This document shows positions 1-10,942 of a stretch of DNA of 64,000 bases, in pieces. The DNA comes from Streptococcus vicugnae (GTDB lineage: Bacteria; Bacillota; Bacilli; Lactobacillales; Streptococcaceae), in assembly GCF_016461705.1 (NCBI RefSeq), contig NZ_JAEMHW010000002.1, forward strand, positions 1-64,000. Reading direction: 5' to 3'. The notes below the pieces were generated by a model. It worked only from the letters and a program-made list of their open reading frames with translations. It was not told the origin of the DNA and made no database searches. The position numbers and the translations under genes were made by a program. How positions within the stretch are numbered: position 1 is the stretch's first letter; every line of letters starts with the position of its first letter.

Positions 1-357
1 TCGCTAATTGCATTTCTCTTGGGAATTGTTGTTAATATCCTCTATATCTATGAAGACACTTGGTTAGAAAAGTTAGTTCTAGGATTTGGCTTAGTTGTTA
101 TTTCAAGTTCTATCTTTGTAGCCTTCTCATTTTACTATGCTTTTGGAGCTATTAGTGAATATGAAACTGTTAAAGAAAATGGTAAGACTTATGTTTTAGC
201 GGGAGAAAGTTTGGGTCTTCATCATTACTTTCGTCATAAGTATGAAGTGGTATCTAAATATCTCCGCTATGCTAAACCGATTGATTATGATATTGATCAT
301 CTTAGTGAACGAGTTTACGATGGTAAATCTTATGAGGAGTACTTTGATATTAAATAA
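1..357 (+). CDS. C-terminal part of an uncharacterised membrane protein (5' end outside window)
   Basis: The reading frame is open from base 1, so the gene almost certainly begins upstream of the window; the TTG at 19 has no convincing ribosome-binding site and is not taken as the start. The visible 118 residues hold two hydrophobic stretches (about residues 2-18 and 26-48) followed by a soluble, charged tail rich in Tyr, His and acidic residues. I do not recognise the family. A two-helix membrane anchor with a cytoplasmic tail is all that can be said. It ends with TAA at 355-357, about 470 bp before the transposase remnant. Confidence 0.6.
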   Translation, partial: SLIAFLLGIVVNILYIYEDTWLEKLVLGFGLVVISSSIFVAFSFYYAFGAISEYETVKENGKTYVLAGESLGLHHYFRHKYEVVSKYLRYAKPIDYDIDHLSERVYDGKSYEEYFDIK

Positions 358-399
358 GGATTATTTGATACGATAGTACAATCATCATTTTATGACTAT

Positions 400-427
400 A
401 ATCCTAAAGAAAACTCTTTAGGATTAA
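400..427. repeat. Perfect 12-bp inverted repeat
   Basis: TAATCCTAAAGA at 400-411 is mirrored exactly by TCTTTAGGATTA at 416-427 around the loop AAAC. It lies 43 bp after the first gene. A T-run does not follow on the plus strand, so it is at best a weak terminator. The rest of 358-828 holds one better terminator (575-599) and AT-rich sequence leading into the transposase remnant; I see no gene there. Confidence 0.55.
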
Positions 428-574
428 GCCCCTCAGTGTGAAGTCATAGTGTATTTGTCATTTTGAATTAATTCTTAGAAATTTTGGCATAGCAATATTC
501 CCAAAAGTTTTTCGTTTTTTAGAAAAATGTTTGAGGAAAACTATTTAGAGTAGACTTTTTTTCTTTAATTTGAA

Positions 575-599
575 GGTACGCAGAGATGCGTGCCTTTTT
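575..599 (+). terminator. Intrinsic terminator
   Basis: The stem GGTACGC (575-581) pairs with GCGTGCC (588-594) with one G-U pair, the loop is AGAGAT, and five T follow. It probably ends transcription from the gene at the left edge. Confidence 0.6.
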
Positions 600-828
600 A
601 GATAAAAATAAAAAGTGGCTACAAATCTGCAGTTGCTTTATGGAAGATTTTCTTTAGTAAACAAAGAAAAAGAGTTAGTTTTAGGGGAACTATAGTATAA
701 CATGTCATGTTTTTTAGCAAAGAATTTTCTTTTTATTTTTTTTAAATCCTACCAGAAAAGCAGATTGATTAAAAAATGGGGAACGGCTTTATACAATAAC
801 ATCAGATTATTGAAAAGAAAGTGATGAT

Positions 829-2207
829 GTGATAAGTTTTGATGAACGAAAAATAAAGGAAGAACTATTTATTCAAAACAGCAAGGAATTTCATCGTTTT
901 GTTGAGCACTATGACAGTCAGATGGTTCCTGTCATGAAAGCTAATGACTATACATGTATTCATTCAATGGAACGCACAGTTGCCTTTACTTTTGGAGAGT
1001 TTACCTTCAGACGTCGGCGCTGGAAAAAGGGAAATAAATGGGTGGTTCCCGTTGATGATAAACTGGGCTTAGCAAAGAACGTTAGGTTTTCTTTAGCCTT
1101 GATGTACCAAATAGCTAGATTAGCGACAATGATGCCATACAATAAAGTACTACAAGTGATTGAGATGACTTATCATATTACCATTACAAAACCAACAGTT
1201 GTTAAGGCGGTGAAGTTATGTGAGACACTTTTAGAAGAGCGAAAAGCCTATCGCTTTTTCGAGGAGGAGTTACAACCTGAGAAGAAGAAAGCTAATATCA
1301 TCTATATTGAGGGAGATGGTGTCATGGTAAAGGCTCGTAAACAAGGTGATGATAATCGACGTTTTGATTTGTCACATTTTATTGTACATACAGGTAGCCA
1401 GAAAGTGAGCCAACAGCGATCAAAGCTTATTGATAAGAAAGAATTTATTAGCATGAATAATCGTCTTGCTAGAAGTCAAGTCATTGATTATTTATATAAT
1501 ACCTTTGAGATAACTGAAGAAACGATTCTGATTACTAATTCAGATGGCGGACACGGCTATACACCGTATGTGTTTAAAGAAATAGCGAAAGCTTTAAATA
1601 TCAAGCGACACGAACATTTTTGGGATTCTTATCATGTTGACCAATTGATTAAAAGTTATTTTAAGCCTTATTCGGGACAGCTTATTGAAGAAGCTTTACA
1701 AGCATTTATCAGCACAGCAAAAGTCAACTGCAGTCGGTTTTTGATACAATAGAGAGTATTTTAACAACAACTGAAGAAGAGGTTATCTTTGAGAATACAA
1801 AGCAACGGATTTTACAAAATTTTAGATATACAAAACCTGCTAGTTTACGAGGGCTTCAAAAAGTTAGCCTTGCTGTGATGGAAACGCAACACCGTAAAGT
1901 CACTTATCGGATGAAGCGACGTGGGATGTACTGGAGTGATTTGGGTGCTGAAACAATGAGCCAAATGATTCTGTTAATGTATGAAGGACAGTTGCAAGAG
2001 GTTTTCTTTGGAGATTGGAGACAAGAATATAAGAAAATTACCGATTTGGACCATCTAACCGCCGAAACCATAAGACAGCAGATGAATTATACTGAAGAAA
2101 AAGACTATCACATACAAGTTCAAAGAAAAGCGTGCAAAATAGTGCTGAATTATGCTATAATGAAAAGTGATATACAAAGAGGAGATAAGTATGGAATTAG
2201 TACGTGA
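829..2207 (+). pseudogene. Frameshifted ISLre2-family (UPF0236) transposase
   Basis: The first part (829-1752, GTG start) gives 307 residues typical of ISLre2/UPF0236 transposases: basic FRRRRWKKG segment, an acidic IEGDGVMVK motif and NSDGGHGY. It stops early at 1750-1752. The protein continues in another frame from about 1728 (LQSVFDTIESIL onward, through METQHRKVTYRMKRRGMYWS) with no stop until 2205-2207. The shift fits the loss of one base near 1726, where AA stands for an expected AAA codon. The second frame has lost its own stop: it runs through the promoter of the next gene and over its start at 2191, so the 3' end is also damaged. Clear terminal inverted repeats were not found. The element is therefore dead unless a complete copy acts in trans. 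Confidence 0.85.
2133..2161 (+). promoter_or_regulatory. Promoter for the DUF1149-degV-dapB-cca operon
   Basis: An extended -10, TGC-TATAAT (2153-2161), lies 17 nt after a weak -35-like TGCAAA (2133-2138), 30 nt before the ATG at 2191. It overlaps the tail of the transposase remnant, so the insertion left the operon with this promoter right at the junction. Confidence 0.6.
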
Positions 2208-2571
2208 AAAAGAATTTGTCAACCAATACCATTATGATGCAAGAAATCTCGAATGGGAAAAAGAAAATGGTACACCGAAGACTAATTTTGAAGTCACATT
2301 TCAATTAGTGAAAAAAGACACAGACAGCAACCAAACAACAATTGTTTCTGTTTTACAATTTATGGTCGTAAAACAAGAGTTTGTTATCAGCGGAGTTGTC
2401 TCACAAATGGTTCACATTCAAAATCGTATTGTTAATGAACCTAGTGAATTCACTAAGGACGAAGTTGAATATTTGGCAGCACCGTTATTGGATATCGTGC
2501 AACGCCTAACATACGAAGTAACCGAAATTGCCCTCGATCGTCCAGGGGTTAAATTGGAGTTTAGAAATTAA
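2191..2571 (+). CDS. DUF1149 family protein
   Basis: This is a 126-residue soluble protein of the streptococcal/lactococcal DUF1149 family, function unknown. An ATG at 2167 in the same frame would add eight residues, but 2191 is chosen because AAAGAGGAGA sits at 2177-2186 just before it and the upstream ATG lies almost on the -10 box. The sequence is mixed alpha/beta with no membrane segment or signal peptide. Its stop overlaps the start of the DegV gene (TAATG), so the two are translationally coupled and probably form the head of a housekeeping operon. Confidence 0.85.
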   Translation: MELVREKEFVNQYHYDARNLEWEKENGTPKTNFEVTFQLVKKDTDSNQTTIVSVLQFMVVKQEFVISGVVSQMVHIQNRIVNEPSEFTKDEVEYLAAPLLDIVQRLTYEVTEIALDRPGVKLEFRN

Positions 2572-3419
2572 TGAAATTAGCAGTTATAACAGATACAACC
2601 GCAGTTTTGTCAGATGACCTTAAGGCAAAAGAGAATCTTTTTGTCTTAGATATCCCAATCATGATTGGTGGGATTTCTTACGTTGAAGGGAAAGATTTAA
2701 GCTTAGATGATTTCTATAGAAAAATGGCTATGTCACCAACCCTTCCTAAAACAAGCCAACCAAGTCTAGCTAAATTAGATGAAATTTTGACTAAACTTTC
2801 AACTGAAGGCTATACTCACGTTGTTGGATTGTTCTTGTCATCAGGCATCTCAGGATTTTGGCAGAATATCCAATTCTTGATTGACGATTATCCTGAATTA
2901 ACGATTGCATTTCCAGATAGTAAAATCACATCAGCACCATTAGGTAGCATGGTTAAAAACACACTTAATTGGGCTGAAAATGGTATTTCATTTGATGAGA
3001 TTTTAGCTAAATTGCAACAACAAATTGATGGAACAAGTGCTTTTATCATGGTGGATGACTTGAACCACTTGGTAAAAGGTGGTCGTTTGTCAAACGGTTC
3101 TGCTTTGATTGGTAATTTGCTTAGCATTAAACCAATTCTTTACTTTAATGATCAAGGTGTTATTGAAGTTTATGAAAAAGTACGAACTGAGAAAAAAGCC
3201 ATTAAACGTCTTGTCGATGTGTTATCAGATGTGACAAAAGATGGGGAGTACGAAGTCTTCATCATTCACTCTCGTGCTGAAGAAAAAGCACAACACTTCT
3301 ATCAAGCTTTGGCTGAAAGCGGTGAAACGAAGAATCTTGAAATTGTAACATTTGATGGCGTAATTGCTACTCATTTGGGGGAAGGCGCAGTTGCATTTGG
3401 TTTCACACCAATTGTCTAA
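2571..3419 (+). CDS. DegV family fatty-acid-binding protein
   Basis: This 282-residue protein is of full length for the DegV/FakB family. In this family a single fatty acid is held in the cleft between two domains, and FakB proteins present it to the kinase FakA for phosphorylation before phospholipid synthesis. Visible hallmarks are the N-terminal [15 protein letters not shown] at residues 61-65, a [14 protein letters not shown] segment, and a KGGRLSN motif. No FakA gene is in the window, so whether this copy is a true FakB or another DegV paralogue cannot be decided here. It is coupled to DUF1149 upstream and 25 bp from dapB downstream. Confidence 0.9.
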   Translation: MKLAVITDTTAVLSDDLKAKENLFVLDIPIMIGGISYVEGKDLSLDDFYRKMAMSPTLPKTSQPSLAKLDEILTKLSTEGYTHVVGLFLSSGISGFWQNIQFLIDDYPELTIAFPDSKITSAPLGSMVKNTLNWAENGISFDEILAKLQQQIDGTSAFIMVDDLNHLVKGGRLSNGSALIGNLLSIKPILYFNDQGVIEVYEKVRTEKKAIKRLVDVLSDVTKDGEYEVFIIHSRAEEKAQHFYQALAESGETKNLEIVTFDGVIATHLGEGAVAFGFTPIV

Positions 3420-3444
3420 GTCTTAGAGAGGAAAAGGAAAAGAC

Positions 3445-4212
3445 ATGAGTATTAAAGTTATCGTAGCAGGTTTTAAAGGAAGAATGGGTTCAGCAGCAGT
3501 AAACATGGTTAAGGGAGATGATGAATTAACCTTAGCAGCTTTGCTTGATCCATTTGCCACAGAAAAAGAAGTTGATGGCGTTCCAGTCTTTACTGATAAA
3601 TCACAATTAGTTGGGTTTGATGCTGACGTATGGGTTGACTTTACAATGCCAGCTGTTGCTTATGAAAACACTCGTTTTGCTTTGGAAAATGGTTTTGCTC
3701 CAGTTGTTGGAACAACAGGATTTACTGAAGATGAAATTGCTGAACTTATCACTCTTTCTGAAAGCAAAAAAATTGGTGGTCTCATTGCCCCTAACTTTGC
3801 TATCGGAGCTATTTTGCTCATGGAATTTGCCGCTAAAGCTGCCAAATACTTTCCGGACCTTGAAATTATTGAACTACATCATGATAAGAAGAAAGATGCT
3901 CCTTCAGGAACAGCTGTGAAAACAGCTGAATTGATTCGCGAAGTGCGTCAAGCTAAAAAACAAGGGGCACCTGATGAAGTTGAAACACTTAAGGGGGCGC
4001 GTGGTGCTGATTTTGATGGCATGCGCATCCACAGTGTTCGTTTACCTGGCTTGGTTGCTCACCAAGAAGTCATTTTTGGAGCACAAGGTGAAGGTTTGAC
4101 ACTTCGTCATGATTCATATGATCGTATTTCATTTATGAGTGGCGTTAATATTGGAATTAAAGCAGTTGTGAAACAAGATAAACTTGTTTATGGTTTGGAA
4201 AAATTACTATGA
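3445..4212 (+). CDS. dapB: 4-hydroxy-tetrahydrodipicolinate reductase
   Basis: DapB reduces hydroxy-tetrahydrodipicolinate with NAD(P)H on the way to diaminopimelate and lysine, which supplies lysine for the streptococcal peptidoglycan. The 255-residue protein has the Rossmann dinucleotide loop GFKGRMG (residues 9-15), the catalytic [15 protein letters not shown] segment (His145, His146, Lys148 region) and a C-terminal substrate domain. The start follows GAGAGGAAAAGG. It overlaps cca by four bases (ATGA), a sign of coupling. Confidence 0.96.
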   Translation: MSIKVIVAGFKGRMGSAAVNMVKGDDELTLAALLDPFATEKEVDGVPVFTDKSQLVGFDADVWVDFTMPAVAYENTRFALENGFAPVVGTTGFTEDEIAELITLSESKKIGGLIAPNFAIGAILLMEFAAKAAKYFPDLEIIELHHDKKKDAPSGTAVKTAELIREVRQAKKQGAPDEVETLKGARGADFDGMRIHSVRLPGLVAHQEVIFGAQGEGLTLRHDSYDRISFMSGVNIGIKAVVKQDKLVYGLEKLL

Positions 4213-5414
4213 AATTAAACAATCTGCCTTCTGAATTTCAGAAGGCTTTACCAATTTTAAAAAAAATTCGTGAAGCAGGCTATGAAGCTTACTTTGTTGG
4301 TGGGAGTGTTCGTGATGTTTTGTTGAACCGTCCCATTCACGATGTTGATATTGCAACAAGTTCTTATCCAGAAGAGACAAAGAGCATTTTTCATCGTACT
4401 GTTGATATAGGTATTGAGCATGGAACGGTGCTTGTCTTAGAAGAAGGCGGAGAGTATGAAATTACGACTTTCCGTACAGAAGATGTTTACGTGGATTATC
4501 GCAGACCAAGTAGTGTATCATTTGTTCGCTCACTTGAAGAAGATTTGAAGCGTCGTGACTTCACGGTAAATGCTTTTGCACTTGATGAAACAGGTTTAAT
4601 TATTGATAAATTTAATGGCTTATCTGACTTGAAAGCCAAGTTGTTGCGTGCCGTTGGTAATCCAGCAGAGCGTTTTAATGAAGATGCTCTTCGCATTATG
4701 CGAGGTTTCCGTTTTTCAGCTAGTCTTGATTTTGATATTGAACCTGAAACTTTTGCTGCCATGGCAGCACATGCCCCCTTACTTGAAAAGATTTCGGTAG
4801 AGCGCTCTTTTATTGAATTTGATAAATTATTGATGGCTCCTTTCTGGCGTAAGGGAATTAAAGCTATGATTGCAAGCGAAGCCCAAAAATATCTTCCGCA
4901 TCTTGAGAACGCTCATGACAACTTGCAACAATTTTTAGATGATTTAGCTTGTGATTATCATTTTAAAAGCTCTGAGCAAGCTTGGGCAGCTTTGTTATTA
5001 GCATTAGATGTTAAAGATGTTCGTGCCTTTTTGAGAGCTTGGAAGACATCAAGTCAATTCCAAAAAGATGTTGAAAAAATTGTCTCAATTTATCGTTTCC
5101 GTTTAACAAATGAGCTTGATAAGATGGAAATGTATTGCTATGGTCGTAATCTGATTGAGCAAGCTGAAGATCTTCGTTCTGGTTTTGGTTTGGCAGTTGA
5201 TTTTGATATCATTGACCGTTTGGATAAAGAATTGACGATTCATGATAAACATGAAATCGTGGTTAATGGTGGTATTTTAATTAAAGAATTACAATACAAG
5301 CCAGGCCCTGAACTTGGTCAAATTTTAAAAGAAATCGAAAAACAAGTTGTACTTGGTAAGCTTGCCAATGATAAAGAAGCTATTTTTGAATTTATTAGAA
5401 AGGAAAGTAAATGA
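4209..5414 (+). CDS. cca: CCA tRNA nucleotidyltransferase
   Basis: The enzyme adds or repairs the 3' CCA end of tRNAs using CTP and ATP. At 401 residues it is a usual-size class II enzyme. Residues 31-36 (GGSVRD) and the metal-binding pair in HDVDIAT (Asp45, Asp47) form the nucleotidyltransferase core. RRDFTVNA and the [12 protein letters not shown] neck motif follow, with helical body and tail domains behind. It overlaps dapB upstream and the ABC-F gene downstream by four bases each. Confidence 0.96.
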   Translation: MKLNNLPSEFQKALPILKKIREAGYEAYFVGGSVRDVLLNRPIHDVDIATSSYPEETKSIFHRTVDIGIEHGTVLVLEEGGEYEITTFRTEDVYVDYRRPSSVSFVRSLEEDLKRRDFTVNAFALDETGLIIDKFNGLSDLKAKLLRAVGNPAERFNEDALRIMRGFRFSASLDFDIEPETFAAMAAHAPLLEKISVERSFIEFDKLLMAPFWRKGIKAMIASEAQKYLPHLENAHDNLQQFLDDLACDYHFKSSEQAWAALLLALDVKDVRAFLRAWKTSSQFQKDVEKIVSIYRFRLTNELDKMEMYCYGRNLIEQAEDLRSGFGLAVDFDIIDRLDKELTIHDKHEIVVNGGILIKELQYKPGPELGQILKEIEKQVVLGKLANDKEAIFEFIRKESK

Positions 5415-7279
5415 GCGATTTTATCGTAGAACACTTAACGAAATCTGTTGGTGACAAGACAGTATTTCGTGATATTTCCTTTATTATTCATGATTTTGAC
5501 CGCATTGGGATTATCGGGGTTAACGGAACTGGTAAGACAACCCTTTTAGATGTTATTTCGGGACGTCTTGGTTTTGATGGTGATGTGTCGCCATTTTCAG
5601 CTAAGAATGGATATAAAATTGCCTACTTAACGCAAGAACCAGAATTTGATGATGACAAGACGATTTTAGATACTGTTTTGTCTTCTGATTTGCGTGAGAT
5701 GACTTTAATCAAAACTTATGAAACATTGATGGCTAATTATGATGAGGCTAATCAAGATAAGCTTGAAAAAGTCATGGCCGAAATGGATTCACTTGATGCT
5801 TGGGCAATTGAGAGTGAAGTCAAGACTGTTTTAACGAAGTTGGGCTTGGAAGACTTGTCACAAAAAGTTGGCGATTTGTCAGGTGGACTTCGTCGTCGTG
5901 TTCAGTTAGCCCAAGTCTTGTTGAATGATGCTGACTTGTTATTACTTGACGAACCAACCAACCATTTGGATATTGATACCATTGCTTGGTTGACGAATTT
6001 CTTGAAAACATCTAAGAAAACCGTTCTTTTTATCACCCACGACCGATATTTCTTGGATAATGTGGCAACACGTATCTTTGAGTTGGCTAATAGTCAATTG
6101 ACAGAATACCAAGGAAATTATCAGGATTATGTGCGTTTGCGTGCAGAGCAAGATGAGCGTGATGCGGCTACGCTTCATAAAAAGAAACAACTTTATAAGC
6201 AAGAGTTGGCTTGGATGCGTACGCAACCACAAGCGCGTGCGACAAAACAACAAGCGCGTATCAATCGTTTCAATGATTTGAAAGCTGATTTGTCAGGAGC
6301 AACACAATCATCTGAGCTTGAAATCAATTTTGAAACAAGCCGTATTGGTAAAAAAGTTATCAATTTTGAAGATGTTTCTTTTGCTTATACTGATAAACAA
6401 ATTTTGACTGACTTTAACCTTTTGGTGCAAAATAAAGATCGCATTGGTATCGTTGGTGACAATGGTGTCGGAAAATCAACGCTTCTTAATTTGATTAATG
6501 GTGATTTGCAACCAACAAGCGGAAAACTTGAAATTGGTGAGACTGTTCGTATTGGTTACTTTTCACAGTTGCCAAAAGACATGGACGAAGACAAACGTGT
6601 CATCAATTATTTGCAAGAAGTAGCAGATGAAGTGAAGACAAGTGTCGGAACAACAAGTGTGACGGATTTGTTAGAACAATTCCTTTTCCCACGTTCGACT
6701 CATGGAACATTGATTTCAAAACTATCAGGTGGTGAGAAAAAACGTCTTTACCTTTTGAAGATTTTGATTGAAAAACCAAATGTTCTTCTTCTAGACGAAC
6801 CAACAAACGATCTTGATATTGCAACTTTGACAGTGCTTGAAAGTTTCTTACAAACATTTTCTGGTCCTGTAATTACCGTTAGTCACGACCGTTATTTCCT
6901 TGATAAAGTAGCCAATAAAATTTTGGCATTTGAAAATGGTCATGTGAGAGAATTCTTCGGTAACTATACAGATTATCTTGATGAAAAAGCATTTGAAGAA
7001 AATGCTGCTGTGCAAGTCAAGAAAGAAGCGCAACAAAAGACTGAAAAAGAAAAAACTAAGCAAAAACGCATGTCTTACTTTGAAAAACAAGAATGGGAAG
7101 TCATCGAAGATGAGATTGCCAAACTTGAAGAAGACATCGAATCTATTGAAGCTCAAATGCAAGAAAATGCCAGTGATTATGGCAAACTAGCTGAACTTCA
7201 ACGTTCATTGGATGAGACAAATGAAACTCTCCTTGAAAAATACGAAAGATATGAATACCTAAGTGACTTAGCTGAATAA
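5411..7279 (+). CDS. ABC-F family ATPase (ribosome-associated, Uup/YfmR type)
   Basis: ABC-F proteins have two ATPase domains, no membrane part, and bind the ribosomal E site to relieve stalled or badly placed peptidyl-tRNA. This 622-residue protein has Walker A loops GVNGTGKTT (about residue 36) and GDNGVGKST, two LSGG signatures, and Walker B motifs [12 protein letters not shown] and [11 protein letters not shown], so both sites look active. Between the domains lies the arginine/lysine-rich linker; after the second domain a long charged coiled coil (about residues 525-622) resembles Uup and B. subtilis YfmR. A housekeeping role fits its place in the dapB-cca operon better than antibiotic resistance. 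Confidence 0.9.
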   Translation: MSDFIVEHLTKSVGDKTVFRDISFIIHDFDRIGIIGVNGTGKTTLLDVISGRLGFDGDVSPFSAKNGYKIAYLTQEPEFDDDKTILDTVLSSDLREMTLIKTYETLMANYDEANQDKLEKVMAEMDSLDAWAIESEVKTVLTKLGLEDLSQKVGDLSGGLRRRVQLAQVLLNDADLLLLDEPTNHLDIDTIAWLTNFLKTSKKTVLFITHDRYFLDNVATRIFELANSQLTEYQGNYQDYVRLRAEQDERDAATLHKKKQLYKQELAWMRTQPQARATKQQARINRFNDLKADLSGATQSSELEINFETSRIGKKVINFEDVSFAYTDKQILTDFNLLVQNKDRIGIVGDNGVGKSTLLNLINGDLQPTSGKLEIGETVRIGYFSQLPKDMDEDKRVINYLQEVADEVKTSVGTTSVTDLLEQFLFPRSTHGTLISKLSGGEKKRLYLLKILIEKPNVLLLDEPTNDLDIATLTVLESFLQTFSGPVITVSHDRYFLDKVANKILAFENGHVREFFGNYTDYLDEKAFEENAAVQVKKEAQQKTEKEKTKQKRMSYFEKQEWEVIEDEIAKLEEDIESIEAQMQENASDYGKLAELQRSLDETNETLLEKYERYEYLSDLAE

Positions 7280-7327
7280 GCAAGGTCACTTCTTTCATAT
7301 AAAAAAAACATATAGAAAGGGAAGACT

Positions 7328-9067
7328 ATGAAACTAATTTGGACTTATTTGAAAAGATATCCCAAATGGCTAGTACTCGATGTTATTGGGGCATTGACTT
7401 TCGTTGTGGTAAACCTGGGTCTGCCGACGGCTCTTGCTCGAATGATTGACCAGGGGGTTACAGTAGGAAATAAGGAAAAAGTATATTTCTGGGCAATTGC
7501 AATGCTTGTTGTCATTGTTTTAGGGACAATCGGTCGTGTTGTCCTTGCCTATGCAGCTGGGAAAATTACGACGAACATGATTAAGGACATGCGTAACGAT
7601 ATGTATGATAAGTTACAGCAATATTCACATCAAGAATATGAACAAATTGGTGTGTCTTCCTTAGTCACTCGTATGACAAGTGATGCCTTTATTTTGATGC
7701 AATTTGCTGAGCAAACACTGCGAATGGGTGTCATTACGCCTTTGATGATGATATCTAGTGTGGTTATGATTTTGGTGACAAGCCCATCCCTTGCTTGGAT
7801 TGTAGCTATTGCTATTCCATTTTTGGTCTTGGTTGTCTATTATGTGGCGACACGAACTCGTCCATTATCTGAAAATCAACAAGCTACTCTTGATAAAATC
7901 AACCAGTACGTTCGTGAGAATCTGACTGGCTTACGTGTTATTCGTGCCTTTGCTAGAGAAGATTTCCAAGAAGAACGTTTTGGTCGTAAAAATGATGAGT
8001 ACAAAGATTTGTCAAGTCGCTTGTTTATCTTAACTGGTTTGACAGAGCCTTTATTCGTTCTAATCATTATTTCAATGATTGTAGCTATTGTTTGGTTTGC
8101 TTTGAATCCACTTTCTCATGGGGATTTGCAAATTGGTAATTTGGTGGCTTTTATTGAATATAGTTTCCATGCTTTATTCTCATTTCTTTTGTTTGCCAAT
8201 TTCTTTACCATGTATCCTCGTATGGTGGTTTCAAGTGAACGTATTTCGGAAGTTATGGCGATGCCAATTTCCATTGACCCAAATGAGGATGGTGTGATTG
8301 AGACGGCTACAAAAGGTTATTTGGAATTTGATAAGGTAACCTTTGCTTATCCAGGCGAGACGGAAAGCCCAGTCCTAAAAGACATTTCCTTCAAGGCAAA
8401 ACCTGGTGAAACCATTGCCTTTATCGGGTCTACAGGTTCTGGTAAGTCATCACTGGTTAACTTGATTCCACGTTTTTATGACGTGACGCTTGGTAAAATT
8501 CTGGTTGATGGCGTTGATGTTAGGGAGTATCAACTGAAAGCTCTTCGTCAAAAGATTGGCTTTATTCCGCAAAAAGCTCTGCTATTTACTGGAACCATCG
8601 AAGAAAACTTGAAGTATGGTAAGTCTGATGCGACAAGTGAAGAATTGCAAGCGGCAGCTGATATCGCACAAGCTAAAGAATTTATTGAAAGTCGTGATGA
8701 CCGTTATCAAACACATTTAGCTGAAGGCGGAAGCAATTTGTCAGGTGGTCAAAAACAACGTCTCTCAATTGCGCGTGCGGTGGTTAAGAAACCTGATATC
8801 TACATTTTTGATGATTCTTTCTCAGCGCTTGATTATAAGACAGACGCTCAACTGCGTGCTCGCTTGAAAGAAGTGACGCAAGAAGCAACCGTTTTGATTG
8901 TGGCGCAACGTGTGGGAACAATCATGGATGCCGATCAAATCATTGTGCTTGATAAAGGTGAAATTGTTGGGCGTGGCACACATGATGAATTGATGCAATC
9001 AAATGACATCTATCGTGAAATTGCCAACTCACAATTGAACAAAGCAGAAGAAATGAAAGGAGAATAA
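7328..9067 (+). CDS. Heterodimeric ABC exporter, subunit 1 (degenerate ATP site)
   Basis: This 579-residue half-transporter has an N-terminal six-helix export domain and a C-terminal ATPase domain. Walker A is GSTGSGKSS and the signature is an intact LSGGQ, but after Walker B the catalytic glutamate is Asp (IYIFDDSFSALD), as in LmrC/BmrC-type subunits. The partner gene starts two bases later. Together they should make one canonical and one degenerate ATP site and export drugs, peptides or lipids; the substrate cannot be read from sequence. Start at ATG 7328 after AAAGGGAAG. Confidence 0.93.
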   Translation: MKLIWTYLKRYPKWLVLDVIGALTFVVVNLGLPTALARMIDQGVTVGNKEKVYFWAIAMLVVIVLGTIGRVVLAYAAGKITTNMIKDMRNDMYDKLQQYSHQEYEQIGVSSLVTRMTSDAFILMQFAEQTLRMGVITPLMMISSVVMILVTSPSLAWIVAIAIPFLVLVVYYVATRTRPLSENQQATLDKINQYVRENLTGLRVIRAFAREDFQEERFGRKNDEYKDLSSRLFILTGLTEPLFVLIIISMIVAIVWFALNPLSHGDLQIGNLVAFIEYSFHALFSFLLFANFFTMYPRMVVSSERISEVMAMPISIDPNEDGVIETATKGYLEFDKVTFAYPGETESPVLKDISFKAKPGETIAFIGSTGSGKSSLVNLIPRFYDVTLGKILVDGVDVREYQLKALRQKIGFIPQKALLFTGTIEENLKYGKSDATSEELQAAADIAQAKEFIESRDDRYQTHLAEGGSNLSGGQKQRLSIARAVVKKPDIYIFDDSFSALDYKTDAQLRARLKEVTQEATVLIVAQRVGTIMDADQIIVLDKGEIVGRGTHDELMQSNDIYREIANSQLNKAEEMKGE

Positions 9068-9069
9068 GA

Positions 9070-10839
9070 ATGTCAAAACGAAATGTTTTTCTACGTTTAT
9101 GGGATTATCTCCGACAATATAAAGGTGCACTTTTCTTAGCTGTTTTTCTAAAAATCTTTAGCAGTGTCATGAGTGTACTTGAGCCATTTGTGCTTGGTCT
9201 TGCTATCACAGAATTGACATCAAATCTTTTGGATATGGCTCATGGTGTGGCTGGAGCGCACATTAATATTTCTTATATTGCCATTATTTTGGTGCTCTAC
9301 TTTGTCCGAGGTATGGGGTATGAGCTAAGTAGTTATGGTTCAAACTTTTTCATTACCAAAGCGGTGCAAAAGACCATTCATGATTTGCGTCGTGATTTAA
9401 GCGAAAAAATTAATAAGATTCCAGTTTCTTACTTTGACAGTCAGCAATTTGGTAATGTTTTGGGACGTTTTACATCTGATGTCGAAACGGTGTCAAATGC
9501 ACTTCAACAAAGTTTCCTACGTATCATCGAAGCATTTACAACCATTACCTTGGTTATTTGCATGGTGCTTTATCTTAACTGGCGACTTGCTTTGGTCGTG
9601 ATTGCGATTATTCCAATCACTTACTTCAGTGCCAAATTCATCTTGGGCAAATCACAACCTTACTTTAAAAAACAAGCTGACGCTCTTGGGGATATGAATG
9701 GTTTTGTTCAGGAAAATCTATCTGGTTTTAATGTTATTAAACTTTATGGTCGTGAAGACATTTCTAGCCAAGAGTTCCGTGAGATTACTCAGAATTTGCA
9801 AGAAGTTGGATTTAAAGCAAGCTTTATTTCTGGGATTATGATGCCAGTGTTAAGTGCGATTTCGGATATGGCTTATTTAATTATTGCAGTTTTGGGTGCT
9901 CTTCAAGTTCTTTCAGGTCAGCTAACTGTTGGTAATATGCAAGCTTTTGTTCAATACGTATGGCAAGTGAGCCAACCGGTTCAAACTATTACTCAATTAG
10001 CTAGTGTGCTTCAAAGTGCTAAATCATCACTTGACCGTATTTTTGAAGTTCTTGATGAGCCAGAAGAAGCAGCACAAGTGACTGAAAAACTAGAACATGA
10101 CTTGTCTGGTCAAGTAACCTTTGAAAACGTATCTTTCCAATATGTTGCTGATAAACCATTGATTCGTAACTTTAACTTAGAGGTTAAACCGGGTGAAATG
10201 GTTGCCATTGTTGGTCCAACGGGTGCTGGTAAGACAACGCTGATTAATCTTTTGATGCGCTTTTATGATGTGACGGATGGTTGCATTAAGGTCGATGGTC
10301 ACGACATTCGTAACTTGTCACGCCAAGATTATCGCAAACAATTCGGAATGGTATTGCAGGATGCTTGGCTTTATGAAGCAAGTATCAAAGAAAACCTTCG
10401 TTTTGGGAATTTGGATGCGACAGATGAGGAAATTGTAGCAGCAGCAAAAGCCGCTAACGTCGATCACTTTATCCGCACTCTTCCAGGCGGCTACAACATG
10501 GAAATGAACCAAGAATCAAGTAATGTCTCACTTGGTCAAAAACAACTCTTGACCATTGCGCGTGCTTTGTTAGCTGATCCTAAGATCTTGATTTTGGATG
10601 AAGCAACATCATCTGTTGATACGCGTCTAGAACTCTTGATTCAAAAGGCTATGGAGAAATTGATGGAAGGTCGTACAAGCTTTGTGATTGCGCACCGCTT
10701 GTCAACCATTCAAGATGCTGATAAAATCTTGGTGCTTAACAATGGTCAAATTGTTGAGCAAGGAAACCATGAAAGCCTTCTAGCCGCTAAAGGTTTCTAT
10801 TACGATTTATACAATAGTCAATTTGCTAAAAACAATTAA
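9070..10839 (+). CDS. Heterodimeric ABC exporter, subunit 2
   Basis: This is the 589-residue partner of the preceding half-transporter, with the same six-helix plus ATPase layout. Walker A is GPTGAGKTT and Walker B keeps the catalytic glutamate (LILDEATSSVD), while the signature is altered to VSLGQKQ. The canonical site is thus built from Walker A/B of this subunit and the LSGGQ of subunit 1. The start follows AAAGGAGAATAAG, with the RBS inside the end of the upstream gene. It is about 50% like, but not the same as, the second exporter pair at 17.2-20.8 kb. Confidence 0.93.
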   Translation: MSKRNVFLRLWDYLRQYKGALFLAVFLKIFSSVMSVLEPFVLGLAITELTSNLLDMAHGVAGAHINISYIAIILVLYFVRGMGYELSSYGSNFFITKAVQKTIHDLRRDLSEKINKIPVSYFDSQQFGNVLGRFTSDVETVSNALQQSFLRIIEAFTTITLVICMVLYLNWRLALVVIAIIPITYFSAKFILGKSQPYFKKQADALGDMNGFVQENLSGFNVIKLYGREDISSQEFREITQNLQEVGFKASFISGIMMPVLSAISDMAYLIIAVLGALQVLSGQLTVGNMQAFVQYVWQVSQPVQTITQLASVLQSAKSSLDRIFEVLDEPEEAAQVTEKLEHDLSGQVTFENVSFQYVADKPLIRNFNLEVKPGEMVAIVGPTGAGKTTLINLLMRFYDVTDGCIKVDGHDIRNLSRQDYRKQFGMVLQDAWLYEASIKENLRFGNLDATDEEIVAAAKAANVDHFIRTLPGGYNMEMNQESSNVSLGQKQLLTIARALLADPKILILDEATSSVDTRLELLIQKAMEKLMEGRTSFVIAHRLSTIQDADKILVLNNGQIVEQGNHESLLAAKGFYYDLYNSQFAKNN

Positions 10840-10887
10840 GCATTGAATATCTTTCATAAAGATGATATGATTATTAGGTAATAATAA

Positions 10888-10925
10888 CGATGTTTGGGAA
10901 AAGCCATCGCTAAAAAAAACCAGCC
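10888..10925 (+). promoter_or_regulatory. Candidate preQ1-I-like riboswitch aptamer upstream of queCDEF
   Basis: A 5-bp stem CGATG (10888-10892) / CATCG (10905-10909) encloses a 12-nt loop. It is followed by an A-rich strand (eight A) and then CCA (10920-10922), which can pair back with TGG in the loop (10895-10897). Small stem, loop, A-rich tail and loop-tail pseudoknot is the plan of the preQ1-I aptamer. It is followed directly by a terminator hairpin and then by the queuosine genes. The loop does not match the common consensus exactly, so this is a candidate only. Confidence 0.5.
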
Positions 10926-10942
10926 TAATGACTGAAATTAGC

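Noticed and set aside
703-719. GlnR-like box TGTCATGTTTTTTAGCA upstream of the transposase remnant
   Set aside because: One fixed base is wrong and the only gene downstream is a dead transposase; AT-rich sequence gives such matches by chance.
2167-2190. Upstream ATG for the DUF1149 gene
   Set aside because: It begins six bases after the -10 box, so it could not be in the transcript; the RBS favours 2191.
5820-7190. Several long antisense frames inside the ABC-F gene
   Set aside because: They are shadow frames of a strongly conserved gene with no start signals of their own.
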